Positions 34,780-45,438 of a DNA stretch of 64,000 bases are shown here, one piece after another. The notes beneath the pieces were generated by a model. It was given only the letters and a program-made list of their open reading frames with translations, had not been told where the DNA came from and did no database searches. A program made the position numbers and the translations under genes. The first letter of the stretch is position 1; each line of letters opens with the position of its first letter. Source of the stretch: Mallotus nudiflorus (lineage: Eukaryota; Streptophyta; Magnoliopsida; Malpighiales; Euphorbiaceae); contig CANTUR010000057.1 in NCBI GenBank assembly GCA_947683625.1, positions 2,478,501 through 2,542,500 of the forward strand, in the 5' to 3' direction.

Positions 34780-35701
34780 ATGGTGGATAAAGAGGTAGTA
34801 GTTCTTGATGTAGTTTGGCCAATTTTGGAAGAGTTCTGTGATTTTTTTGCAGAAGAATTACCTGAAGGGTTGCCTCCTATGAGGGATATTCAACACTATA
34901 TTGACCTTAAACTAGGTGCAGCATTGCCAAATCAACCACACTATAGGATGAGTCCTACTAAGCATGAAGAGTTGAGGAGGCAAGTGGAAGAGTTGATAGC
35001 TAGAGGGTACATTCGGGAGAGCTTGAGTCATTGTGTTGTACCAGCCTTTCTAACACCAAAGAAGGATGGCTCTTGATGGATGTGCATTGATAGTTAGGCC
35101 ATTAACAAAATTCCTGTCAAGTATCATTTCCCTATTCCTAGACTAGATGACTTACTTGACTAGCTTAGTAGGGCCACAATTTTTACTAAGTTGGATTTGA
35201 AAAGTGGTTATCAAAAAATTTGGATTCAAGCTAGCGATGAATGGAAAACAGCCTTCAAGATAAGGGAGGGATCATATGAATGGCTAGTTATGTCATTTAG
35301 ATTGTCAAATGCACCAAGCACTTTTATGTATATGATGAACCAAATTTTAAGGCCCTTCATTGGTAAGTGAGTTGTTATGTACTTTAATGATATTTTGATT
35401 TATAGTGCTAACCTGAATGAGCACCTTAGTCAGTTGTGAGATGTTCTCACTGTGCCACATAAGGAGAAGTTTTGTGCAACCATTAAGAAGTGTGTATTTT
35501 GTACTGCTAGTGTGTTGTTTTTTTGGCTATATTATGTTGGGTAAAGGATTGCAGGTAGATGAATCAAAGGTTGACACTGTGAAACGTTGGCCAAAGCCTA
35601 CTACAATTACTGAGGTGAGGAGTTTCCATGGTTGGCTTCATTTTATCGGCATTTTATTCCACATTTTAGCAACATTATGGCACCTATTACTAACTGCATG
35701 A
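34780..35701 (+). pseudogene. Reverse transcriptase of TE-B, catalytic Asp lost
   Basis: 34780-35076 reads EELPEGLPPMRDIQHYIDLK, GAALPNQPHYRMSPTKHEEL, ARGYIRESLSHCVVPAFLTP and KKDGS, then TGA where relatives have Trp. Next come IFTKLDLKSGYQKIWIQ, DEWKTAFKIREGSYEWLVMS and VVMYFNDILIYS. The polymerase box is Tyr-Phe-Asn-Asp, so its first catalytic Asp is Asn. After a frameshift near 35420 the thumb reads KRWPKPTTITEVRSFHGWLH. Confidence 0.8.
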
Positions 35702-36170
35702 AGTAGGTGGGGAAGTTTGTGTGGACAGTTGAGGCAGAATAGGCATTTGAACTAATTAAGTTACGCCTTACTATAACTCCTATTTTAATGTTTCTAGATT
35801 TTCATCAACCTTTTAAGTTGCATTCAGATGCTTCTAAGGTGGGAATTGGGGCTATTCTGAGTCAAAATAGCAAACTAGTAGCTTATTTCAGTGAGAAGTT
35901 GTCAAGGCCCAGATTGCGATATATCACTTATGATGTCGAATTCTATGTTGTGGTTCAGGCTATTAAGCATTGGCATCATTATTTGTTTAAGAGGAGTTTA
36001 TCTTATATACAAATTATGAAGCATTAAAGCATTTACATCGATAAGATAAGATTTCTGCGAGACATGCTAGTTGGGTCACTTACCTTCAGAGGTTTACCTT
36101 TGTGGTGAAGCATTAGTCGAGTGTTACAAATAGAGTGGCAGATGCATTAAGCAGACAATAAAGTTTATTG
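35702..36170 (+). pseudogene. RNase H region of TE-B
   Basis: 35788-36027 reads FQPFKLHSDASKVGIGAILS-like sequence (H-S-D-A-S active-site block intact), KLVAYFSEKLSRPRLRYITY and VVQAIKHWHHYLFKRS. The end block ITNRVADALSRQ is present near 36125-36160. One frameshift occurs near 36000, where the expected F-LYTDHEALKHL motif is split between two frames. Confidence 0.7.
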
Positions 36171-36176
36171 GCTTAA

Positions 36177-37417
36177 ATGTCCATTGAGGTACTTGGTTTT
36201 TATTCCTTTGTAGAATTACTAGAGACTGACCCATATTTTTCTATTATTGTGGCTAAGGTTAAAGCAGGGGAGAGAACATATTTCCTATTACAAAAGGGAT
36301 TTCTGTTTAAGGTTAATCAGCTATGTGTCCCAAATTGCAGTTTGTGTTTGAAGATTGTTAAGGAATTACATGGTGTATGGCATACAGGATGAGATAGGAT
36401 TGTGCAATTTCTGTAGGCTCAGTATTTCTGGCCTACCATTCGTAAAGAAGTGGAAAAATTGGTGCAGCGATGTCGGATTTGTCAGGTTTTTAAAGGGACA
36501 ACATCTAATGCGAGTTTGTATATGCCCTTACCAGTTCTTTCACAGCCTTGGGTAGAGCTTAGCATGGACATAATGAGGTAATGATTCTATATATATGGTA
36601 GTTGATTGATTTTAAAAAATGGTGCACTTTGTCCCATGTAAGAAAACCACAGATGTTGTTCATGTTGCTCAGTTGTTCTTTAAGGAAATTTACAAACTGC
36701 ATGGCTGCCTATATCTATTGTGTTTAACTAAGATACCAGGTTCTTTAGTCATTTTTGGCACAGCTTATGGAAAATGGTGAATACACAGCTTAATTTGAGC
36801 AGTGCCTATCATCCACAGATAGATGGGAAAACTAAAGTGATGAATCAGTCTTTAGGGAATCTGCCAAGGTATTTAGTGGGTGAACATGTGAAGAGTTGGG
36901 ATAAGAAGCTATGTCAAGCAGAGTTTGCTTATAATCTTACAGTCAATTAGAGCATTAGATTTAGCCTTTTTACTGTAGTGTATTATGTGGTACCAAGAGG
37001 ACTGCTGGATTTAATTCCTCTTCTAGAAAAAATGAGCATTCATGGCAAAGCAAAGGATTTTGTTAGTGGCTTACAGGAAGTTCATAAGATTATCCATGAC
37101 AATTTGATCCAAGCTACCTATAAGTATAAATAAGTTATCGATAAGAAAAGGCAGCATGTTGAGTTCGAAGTGGGGGATTATGTGTGGGTTGTCCTTACTA
37201 ATGAGAGGTTTCCTACAGGTGAATATAACAAACTATTTGTCGAGAAGATTGGACCAGTGGAAGTCATTAAGAAGATCAATCCAAATGCATACCATTTGAA
37301 GTTGCCTAGCCACATTCATGCTACATATGTTTTTAATATTAAGCACTTGATTCCCTATGCAAGTAATTCTTCAGACGAGTCAAATTCATGGACAAATTTT
37401 TTCCATCCTAGGGAGAA
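36177..37417 (+). pseudogene. Integrase of TE-B, broken
   Basis: 36177-36392 precedes an HHCC-type zinc region ending VEKLVQRCRICQVFKG (about 36450-36490). A core follows with PLPVLSQPWVELSMDIM, the SSAYHPQIDGKTKVMNQSL motif near 36800, and KSWDKKLCQAEFAYNLTVN. The C-terminal part 37170-37478 reads GDYVWVVLTNERFPTGEYNK, IGPVEVIKKINPNAYHLKLP and HATYVFNIKHLIPY, and its last codons run into the LTR. Stops fall at 36555, 36607 and 37132, among others. Confidence 0.75.
37411..37417 (+). promoter_or_regulatory. Polypurine tract of TE-B
   Basis: GGGAGAA directly before the 3' LTR start TGATTCGGGC. Confidence 0.6.
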
Positions 37418-37912
37418 TGATTCGGGCATCGAAGAACTTACAATTTGGTTTATGGAAAATTATGAAAAATTGCATTAGTGGCATTTTTATAATTTTTAAC
37501 AACTTTGGAGTTTCAGATTGTGGCATGACAAGAATCCAATTTGATTGGAATTGGCCCAATGATCACAAGTCATTAGATTTTCTTATGAGCTATATTGCAT
37601 TTTGGGCAAATTCAATCGTTTAGGCCTTCAAATTGGCAGTTTTCTATTTTTAGTTGTTTTAGGGTTTTTTTCCTATTTCGTTTGATATTCTTTTTTTGTT
37701 TAGGGTTTTTCCTTATTTAAACTTTGTTTTGGAACTTTTGGTTGTCGTTATGATTAATACAATTTTAAATTAATTTCAATTCTCAAAATTCCTTGAATTT
37801 TGATGTCTATTTCCTGAGTTTGTGAATTATAGGTTATAGAAGATCAGTGCTTGGTAGTCGTGCATGATTTAACAAATGATAATTCATTGTTTATCACTCT
37901 TCTACTATGGCA
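37418..37912 (+). repeat. 3' LTR of TE-B
   Basis: 495 bp, aligned along its length with 32522-33018. It ends CTACTATGGCA. Confidence 0.9.
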
Positions 37913-37917
37913 AAGTA
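37913..37917 (+). repeat. Target-site duplication AAGTA of TE-B (right)
   Basis: Exact partner of 32517-32521. Confidence 0.85.
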
Positions 37918-38049
37918 TAAGCAATAAAACATATTTGTTTTAACTTAGTAATATATTCTCCAAAAGTTGTCTTTCTCTTCTTTGAATTAAAGAAGTTATT
38001 TCCAACTTACTAGAAATTAAAAGCTCTATGACCTAGAAGTTTTGGATCA
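37918..38049 (+). repeat. 3' LTR of TE-A, right part
   Basis: Resumes the interrupted LTR (taagcaataaaacatatttg, matching 27805-27825) and ends TTTTGGATCA like the 5' LTR. Confidence 0.9.
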
Positions 38050-38054
38050 AATAA
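38050..38054 (+). repeat. Target-site duplication AATAA of TE-A (right)
   Basis: Exact partner of 27573-27577. Confidence 0.8.
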
Positions 38055-39407
38055 ATTCCCTTAACTCTCATTGGTGAATTTACCCATAAACATGCAAACA
38101 AGTTCGCCAAGAATGAAAACATAATATAAGTTCAACTCAAAGAATTAACTGAAAATCAAATTAAATAATAAAACTTGTGTTCAATCATATCATGGAATAG
38201 TTACTCCTAACCTAAACCCTAATGGAAATATAGCCACACATAATTATGGTGAAACACACAAACATAATTAAAACAATATAAAAGATTAAGAAGAAACAAA
38301 ATAAATCTTATTGAATCTTTACTTGCACTTGTTTGTTGCCTCTTGAATGCGGAACTCTCTCTTGAAACAGCTCTTAAATCTCTTTTTATAAGGTAGGGTT
38401 GACAAGAGTCCTCTTTACCTTGGAATATCTTTCCATTTTAAAATAGGAAAACTTCTTTTTTTTGACATGGCTTAAGACATGGCCGTGTTAAATGTTGTGC
38501 CGTGTTGCATATTGAGCCCTAGATGATCGCATGGCTTTAGTCAAGTTGTGTCAAATGTCATGTCAAAATGGCTTCCTTTCTATTCACTTGGCAGATATCC
38601 ACACGGTTTCGCACATGGCTTGATGAAGGTGTGTCACTTCCACTTTGCTCAATTCCTTGCTTGACACGGTTTTGGCAATCCATATTGCATGTTGTTCTGA
38701 CACAAATCCTTAATCTCTTAGGTTTCCTCTTCAGACGTAACTACAAAAAGGGAAAATAGTTAATATCAAACAAAACTTCTTAAAATATGCTTTAATCAAT
38801 AAAATTCTAATTAAAACACTAATACTAATATATTTACTATTTAACCTTATATTTTACTCAAATTATTCCAATTCTCATTCAATAATTCATTAAAAGTCAA
38901 CTCAAATATGTGTAAATATTATAGACATCAATATTCTATATCTGAAATAATAGTAATATTCAATCATAGAAAGAGAATAATTTTTAAAGAGTCTTTGAAA
39001 TTTTAGCCTAAATTGAGAAGTAAAAAGGTTTTAAAGAAAAATTTTAGGAACTAACAATTTTCAACATTACCATTTTGGAAACGAAATTAAAGTTAATTTA
39101 TTAAAAAGAAATAAAGTAAAGTTGAGTACTGTGAGTATCTAACGCAAATTATACTGTTGCTGTACTCTGTGACATGCATGCGATTAATAGTACATTTGGA
39201 ATTACATTTTCTCTACTAATGCTCTATTTTTTTTTAATGTTTTATCAAGAAAAAGGTTAAAAAAAATTATGGGTTGTTTCTTGTATAGTATTTAAGAACC
39301 CAACACAAGTGATATAATTTAATTATCATTAACAATTAATTATTAAGCAGCAACTACATTATAATACATTGATTTCATCAATACATGTAAGGATTAATGG
39401 CATTGAT
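38055..39407. other. LTR-like relic and 3' flank of the GLR gene
   Basis: 38055 to about 38755 contains repeated 'gacatggc' and 'acacggttt' phrases common in plant LTRs and may be the right part of the relic into which TE-A inserted. 38760-39407 is AT-rich and should hold the 3' UTR of the minus-strand GLR gene. No canonical AATAAA signal is obvious close to the stop codon. Confidence 0.4.
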
Positions 39408-42400
39408 TTATGAGTAAATTTCATTAATCGTTTCTATTGGAGGTAAATGTGTTTCTTGATCATAAGGGTCAGGAAGCTCAATAATGCACAGAGCTTCACG
39501 GGGAAATGCTAGTCCATTTGTAAGATTGTGATCAGCATCAAAAGAAGGTGACATTTCTGACATTTGCTTTGTAGTGGAATTTGTATGAATTGAATCCGGA
39601 GACTGAGGAAACCTGAATCCATTTTCATCATCATTTACTCCATCTTTCTTGAAAGTACGGGATTTGAAATCTTTTTGGTTGAAAATTCTGAACAAATCAA
39701 GAATCCTTCTACTCCATGTTGAAACTGCAGAATCAGGAGAAGGCGTCAAGACTTCCTTGTTCTGGTATATAAACATTGCAATGTATATGATTAAAGCCAA
39801 AAGTGAAACTATTCCAGCAATCAAAAATAGTCCCCAAAAACTGTTTAAACCAAGCCTATTTGAAGGAACTGAGTTGCTGCGATCCGGGCAGCTTGTCTGA
39901 GGGCCAAACCATTTTCTCTTTATTTCATTGATTTTATCTCCTTCCGTCACCTTCAGAATCGCCCTGGATATATCCGGTGCTAGAGGAGAACCTTTAGGAA
40001 AGGCCTGAATGTTACAGAACCAGGAAAAAATCATGAACCTCAGTTGGACTCAGCTAAAAAGAACTCACATGAGCAAGTTAGCAATAAGCAAATAGCAGAG
40101 TCAATAAAGAGAGGGAACTTACAAAACCAAGGCCATCAGTGTTAAATTCTTCAATGTTTGATATGTTTTTCGATGGAGAAGCTTTCGACATTGAAGTGGG
40201 TTCGACCAAGGTATACTTGGAGCAATTCTGTGCAAGAATGAGATGTATAGTAGTTGGTCCTTCAAAAGCAGCAGCAACCCCTCCATTTCTACTTCCCTTT
40301 GACAGAAGCTTATCACATTCCTCAGCAGATATGTATGGTACTAGCTTGGATTCATCGAAACCCAAGCTTCTCAATGTTGCCTGAACAAAGGAACCCTTTT
40401 GGTAGCCTACATTTTCTCCCTTTTTAATGAGCTCATCTATGGTTGTAACACTTGGTTGGAGCTGTTGAACTGTTAAGAAGCTAGATAAACTTGCAGTGTA
40501 GCTTTGACTCAGAATTAGTCCAACAAAGCACCATATGATCACTACAATTCTTGCCAAATTGCTTACCACTCGCTCCCCTATAATTAAAGAAAATATTAGA
40601 CATGATTGAATAAATTATCTTGAACTGCTACTAATTGAAAAGGTTTTAACAGAACTTACCGTCAGCAAAAACCATGGCTGAGAAGGAAAACCAGAAGCTG
40701 GTGCCAACTTGTTGCGAAGGATTTCCACGAAAATCTTCATTGATCCCGTGTTCAAGAACCCAAACAACAAGTGCAATAAAGAAAAAGAAAAACAAGCTTG
40801 TTACCCAAAGACTCCATGTTAATGGCTTCAGGAAGACCCAAGCTTTTGCGCTATTATCATCTGTGATTGGCACAATCATGGTTACTCGCCCTGATTCCAT
40901 ATATGGCAGAGTGAAGTCCACATATAAGGACCGGTTGGCCATAATTGATATGTCCCCAACTGCAGCATCGTACTTCTGTTGACAAGAACATGTATAAAAT
41001 GATGACCATTTCACTTGTTTGTTTTCTCCTAGAAATGTAAGAGATGCATAATTGAAACTATTCTTTTACCCCATTGTACACTTGTTCTATCAAACTGTTA
41101 TAACTTCCAGCACTCTTGCCATCAGGATTGGCGAAGGGAATGTACTCATAAGTCAAAGCATATGGTAGTTCTGCTACTACAGCATTAAAAAGATCTATGC
41201 AGTATCCTTCAATTGTTGACAAGTTCGTGATAGGATCAATTGTCAAATTCACAAACTGAGTGAAGCCTTCCTTCACTGGTACTCCGATCCGCAGTTTCTT
41301 TCCATTGGTTGGAATCTCCCAACCTTTGGGAACTGAAGCTGTATCTCCTGGCCATATAACAGGGGAGATACAGGTATTAGGAGTATTGTAACCCTGCGCT
41401 GTTGATGTCTTCAATCTTTTAACAAGCCCTTTTTCAGGCAGCCAAAATCCTACCCTTCTTGCTCCATCGCCATTCACATTAACTATTTCAAATACTGATG
41501 ACTGTAATTGCCCATTAACGAAGCTATAATTTCCTGTAATGCCTCTGAAGTTGGTGTTTGATAAAGTTTGTTGAAGGTCTGGGCCGATTTTAGATTCTCC
41601 AAAGCTTTCAAGATCAGTTGAAGTAGCTCCAGAAACATTTGCCTTAAGAAAGCCGAGATTTTTAGTCCTTGCGGCTACTTTCTCAATTGCTATTGCCAAT
41701 GCAACAGCAGCATCATATGCCCATAATCCATAAATGTTGAGCTCAGCATCAAATATTTCAGGATGATCATGATGGAATTTGTTTTTCCATTGAACCTGAA
41801 AATTCTCTATCTTTTTAGTTCTCGGAACATAAGGTTTAACACCCAAGACTCCTTGCATTGATTCAATGACAGGATAGTCCATTGAATTCAAGAAATCTGT
41901 CATGCCATCTGTTATTATCCAGACGTAGCCACTACTCATCATTCCAATCTCTTTGGCTATGTGAAATAGCCTGATGCCTAGAGTAGGATGCATATGCAAA
42001 ATGAAGACTCGAGTCTGCATTGACTTCAACTTATGTAGCTTGTCAAGAATTTGATCATCTGTAGCTCCTGGAGAAATCGCACTCCGGTGAGGTACACGGG
42101 CATCAACAGCTTGCAAGGCATCAGTTAAATAAGGTACGATTCCAACCCCATATTGATTGTCTGCATAGACAGGCACAACCTCTTTCCATCCAAAAGCTTG
42201 AACTATAGCACTTATGGCCTTGACTTGACATGAATCACTTCGTGTAGCTTGAAAGAAGTATGGACTCCTAATGGAAGCTAGAGAAGGGCTTGTTGCTGAA
42301 AATGATATGATGGGTACTTGAGCTTTTTCTCCAAGATCGATAACAAAATTTGCCTGCATCGATGTTGCTGGTCCTATGATTGCTTTTACTTCAACATTTT

Positions 42401-44871
42401 TAATCAAGTCCAGAGCTGTGTTTTGAAATGAGTGAAAAAACAAGTCAAAATTAGAATTATTGAACAAATCCTCATTAAATATTCACCTGATGGTCAAAAC
42501 TTATTTTTTCCAAAATAAAATATGCCTCAGACACCATTAAACATCTCAACTTATTCAAAATATCAGTTATCAATATTTTTAACATTATTTAAATTATATA
42601 AAATGTTATTTTTTTAGAAGTTAAAACAAAAGTGTTCAATCCATTAAAAAAAGTGTTTAAATCACTTAAACTTATTAAAATTTATCTACAAATTATGTTG
42701 TTAGTAAATTAATATGTTATGAAATGATCAATTTATAATAGTTAAGGGGACAAACAGATACATGAATGAATTCAAAAAAATTTATCAATGGGGGCAATTT
42801 ATTTATAGATTTTGTGCGTGTTCGTGCATATACGAGCACAGACGCATACTTTTGAAAAGTTATTTAAAATATAATTTTAATTTATAATATTACTTTTAGA
42901 ATAATTATATGTATTTTAAAATGATTCTATACATTATTTGTTTTAATAAAAATATGTATTATCAAAAGGTATTTTTAATTTTTTAAACAAAAATTACTTT
43001 GGAAAAAACGAAGATATACACAAAATATTACAATAAGCATAAATAATAATAGAAAAATTTTAAATAAATTTTTAAATTGAGAATTTTTAAATTTATTAAA
43101 TGGTTTTTTTATATACTCTTGATTATAAAATTTCTAATTTTTGAAATTGAACAGGTACTTTGATATTAAAAACATAATTTAAATAGAATTTAAATAAATC
43201 AACAAACAACAAAATTGGTTTATATTATTTTTCTAAAATATGAATATATATACCGAATATATTGCTTTTATTTAATTTATATAAAAATTAATTTTTGAAC
43301 AAAATATAAATTGAATATACTTTAAATTTTTGTAGATTAAAAATTAATTTTAATAAAATTAATATGAATCAAAGGGCTAATATGTAATATTCATGAAAAG
43401 TCATGGAGTCAAATTTCTTTTATTTAGACTAGTACTAAACAACTTAAAGGCAACGAAGATAAATTTCAAAAGAAAGCGGGCAACTAGTAAATTGTTTATA
43501 AAAATATGAAAGCCAAATGAATTTTTTCTTATAATAGGTGTGAAGGAATTTGTGCTTGGTTTGATCCATATGTTAAGCCAAATAAAACACAAAAGAGAAT
43601 GCGAATTTCTAGATTTTAATTAAAAAAAACATTGCTTTGACAATTATTATTTGTGGCATGTATGTTTGTAATCTTCTTTAAATGGATATGGATGTATATA
43701 TGTACTTCAGTTCGACTAGTCATGAAAACAACAAGCTTTTTATATATATATATGGAGTGTTAATTAAAGAATTAATGCTTTTTAGTTAAAATATGGAAAA
43801 TTTATTTTTTCTTTTGTATTATAAAATATTTATTAAAGCGTTATCTTATTTAGTAGGTACTTGAGAAAAGTTAGACTAACTTTTTTTAATTTATTAAAAT
43901 TTAATTAGATCCAAGTAAAATTATAAGAATAGTAAAAATTATTCAATAATTAATTTAAAACAACTGTATATATCATAATTTGAATTACAATTTCTACTAG
44001 TTGATTCCAATAATTATTGTTTATCTCATTTAGTGGGGGTACTTGAAAAAGGCTAGACCAACTATTTTTTTTCAATATAAACTATTACTGACATTAAGAA
44101 TTTAAATAATTTTAACTAATATAATTTGATTCAGATAAAATTATAAAAACGGTAAAAATTTCTCAATATCTAATTTAATATAATTTTACATATAACATTT
44201 AAATTTAAAATATTAATTAAAAAAGAACAATCTCTATCATGATACTAATACTACTTGGTTATACCAGCCATTTTTGTTAATTACAAGTGAACACCTGGAC
44301 TTATCATTTTTATGGAAGGATTCATAACCACAATTAACTAAAACCATACTTAGCCCTCCTTTTTTTTTGCACTACCAAGTACCAAACCGTCCGTCTTATG
44401 CACGCCAACATTTATAGACCACCTTCAACAACATTCTAATAGTTACAATTTACAAGTGTATGTTTAAGAATTTGTTTGTCTATTAATTTTAGTTAAAGTT
44501 TTATAAAATATATAGATATATAAATTAATCAAATAATATAAATATTAATATATATAATCGAGGATGAGGAAAAAGATTGAACACAGACGTAAATAATAAA
44601 AGAGAGCGGGGAAAATTAAATAACCTGCTGCAGCTGCAGCGACAACATCTTTGTTGGAATCTCTAGTGTGGAGGAGGAGTCTGGTTTTGTAATGGGAATG
44701 GACAGCATAAAACTGAGAGAGAGATGTGTTGATGCAGATCAATCCAACCCTTCCAACCCAATCATCAAGGTCAAGAATCACACCCACATCTACTCCCAAT
44801 TTTTCATTTTTCGCCATCTTCCCACAAACAAGCCAAAAAATGACAAAGAAAACAATATAATTATTCTTCAT
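39408..44871 (-). CDS. GLR: Glutamate receptor-like ion channel (GLR, clade 2 type)
   Basis: Ligand-gated, probably Ca2+-permeable cation channel of the plant plasma or inner membranes, gated by amino acids. My gene model has five exons, all with GT-AG introns: 44871-44625, 42415-41070, 40975-40660, 40577-40123, 40004-39408. The total is 2961 nt, in frame: 986 residues plus stop, near the usual 900-980. Seen in order: signal peptide (about 1-18); amino-terminal receptor domain (to about 430, with KAIIGPATSMQANFVIDLGE); S1 ligand lobe from about 455 (KKLRIGVPV, GYCIDLF); Arg546 in NRSLYVDFTLPY, aligning with the ligand-binding Arg of animal receptors; M1 (582-605); pore loop (620-632, SFWFSFSAMVF); M3 with SYTASLSSF (662-670); S2 lobe; GFAFPKGSPLAPDISRAILK; M4 (about 841-868); 118-residue cytosolic tail. 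The clade call is from remembered sequences. Odd: an apparent insertion at about 765-782. Confidence 0.93.
42416..44624 (-). other. GLR intron 1 (2.2 kb)
   Basis: Donor GCAGCAG|GTTATTT and acceptor ACACAG|CTCTGG join codons for AAAAALDLIKN in phase 1. The intron is very AT-rich and holds two copies of a dispersed repeat (43843-43990 and 44021-44210), with a third upstream of the gene at 46080-46225. 43401-43592 has a short open frame without a recognised product. The other introns are 94, 82 and 118 bp, so this one has been enlarged by repeats. Confidence 0.85.
43843..44210 (+). repeat. Two tandem-like copies of a dispersed 150-190 bp repeat
   Basis: Both begin 'atttagt(g)ggtacttgaaaaa', then 'tagactaac', poly-T, 'taaaattataaaaa-ggtaaaaatt' and end in 'taatttaaaa/taatttaatataa'. 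The third copy at 46080-46225 has the second half. Confidence 0.6.
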
Positions 44872-45070
44872 CTTCGTCTTGATGCCCCAATTGAGCAGTG
44901 GTTGCTTTTAATTTGTACGTTAAGTGAAAGTTGTGAAGCTTCTGAACAGAAGCAAGTGACCTACTTATACAGGTCAAAATCAATACTGACCATGATTTAC
45001 AAGGAAATTCCATGCATTACATCAAAATAAAAAATTATTATTAGTCAGTATGTATTTTGACTAATAATTG
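44872..45070 (-). promoter_or_regulatory. GLR promoter region
   Basis: Minus strand has a TATA-like CTGTATAAGTAGG at about 44960-44972, roughly 95 bp before the ATG. ATTTTGACCT (44971-44980) is a W-box (TTGACC) just upstream, and a second TTGACT lies at about 45057 on the plus strand. WRKY factors bind such boxes in stress genes. The spacing is reasonable, but use of these sites is inference. Confidence 0.45.
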
Positions 45071-45162
45071 CTGAAAGAGTTGTACTCATTTGAACAATGT
45101 ATTATGTTTGAATTGAGTGAATGTAGTTATGTTAAATTAGTTATAAATATTAGAAAATTAGG

Positions 45163-45165
<3 letters not shown>

Positions 45166-45221
<56 letters not shown>
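45166..45221. repeat. (TA)n microsatellite
   Basis: About 28 uninterrupted TA units, roughly 300 bp upstream of the GLR start codon. Confidence 0.95.
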
Positions 45222-45224
<3 letters not shown>

Positions 45225-45381
45225 TAATTTAGCTTGAACTATTTTTTTAACAACTGGGATGATCGAAATCATAAGCTTACCTTATAATATTTATCACTTG
45301 AGCCATTAGACTATTAAAGGAAAGACTAATTTAGTTTGAACTCAATAAATCTATTTATTCTTTAATTAATTTATTAATTAG

Positions 45382-45383
<2 letters not shown>

Positions 45384-45436
<53 letters not shown>
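45384..45436. repeat. (AT)n microsatellite
   Basis: About 26 uninterrupted AT units. Confidence 0.95.

Positions 45437-45438
<2 letters not shown>

Larger units (their letters stand above)
32522..37912 (+). mobile_element. TE-B: complete 5.4-kb Ty3/gypsy element nested in TE-A
   Basis: LTRs at 32522-33018 (497 bp) and 37418-37912 (495 bp), AAGTA target duplications, tRNA-Met primer site, gag-protease-RT-RNase H-integrase in order, and a polypurine tract before the 3' LTR. The gag (AWW-type core, TTEFYQLIARNDV) and the polyprotein end resemble plant chromovirus-like elements. Stops and frameshifts are frequent, so it is inactive. Confidence 0.9.
27578..38049 (+). mobile_element. TE-A: Ty3/gypsy element, split by TE-B
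   Basis: The 5' LTR (27578-27928) and 3' LTR (32287-32521 plus 37918-38049) share TGATCC...GGATCA ends and are flanked by AATAA duplications. Inside are a tRNA-Met-type primer site, gag, protease, RT, RNase H and integrase in the Ty3/gypsy order, all on the plus strand. About 5 kb of its own sequence is present, the usual size for simple gypsy or chromovirus elements. TE-B landed inside the 3' LTR, so TE-A is the older of the two. Confidence 0.9.

Noticed and set aside
27077..38755. Reading the TE-A host sequence as a definite solo LTR with TGATATT...AATATCA ends
   Set aside because: Ends look plausible, but the flanking 5 bp (AAAGA and AACAA) differ, so it is only mentioned as a possibility.
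39649..39900. 83-codon plus-strand frame
   Set aside because: Shadow of GLR exon 5.
40674..40982. 102-codon plus-strand frame in the GLR gene
   Set aside because: Shadow of the membrane-domain exon on the other strand.
44668..45030. 120-codon plus-strand frame over the GLR start
   Set aside because: Antisense to GLR exon 1, which has signal peptide and correct splicing; no recognised domain.
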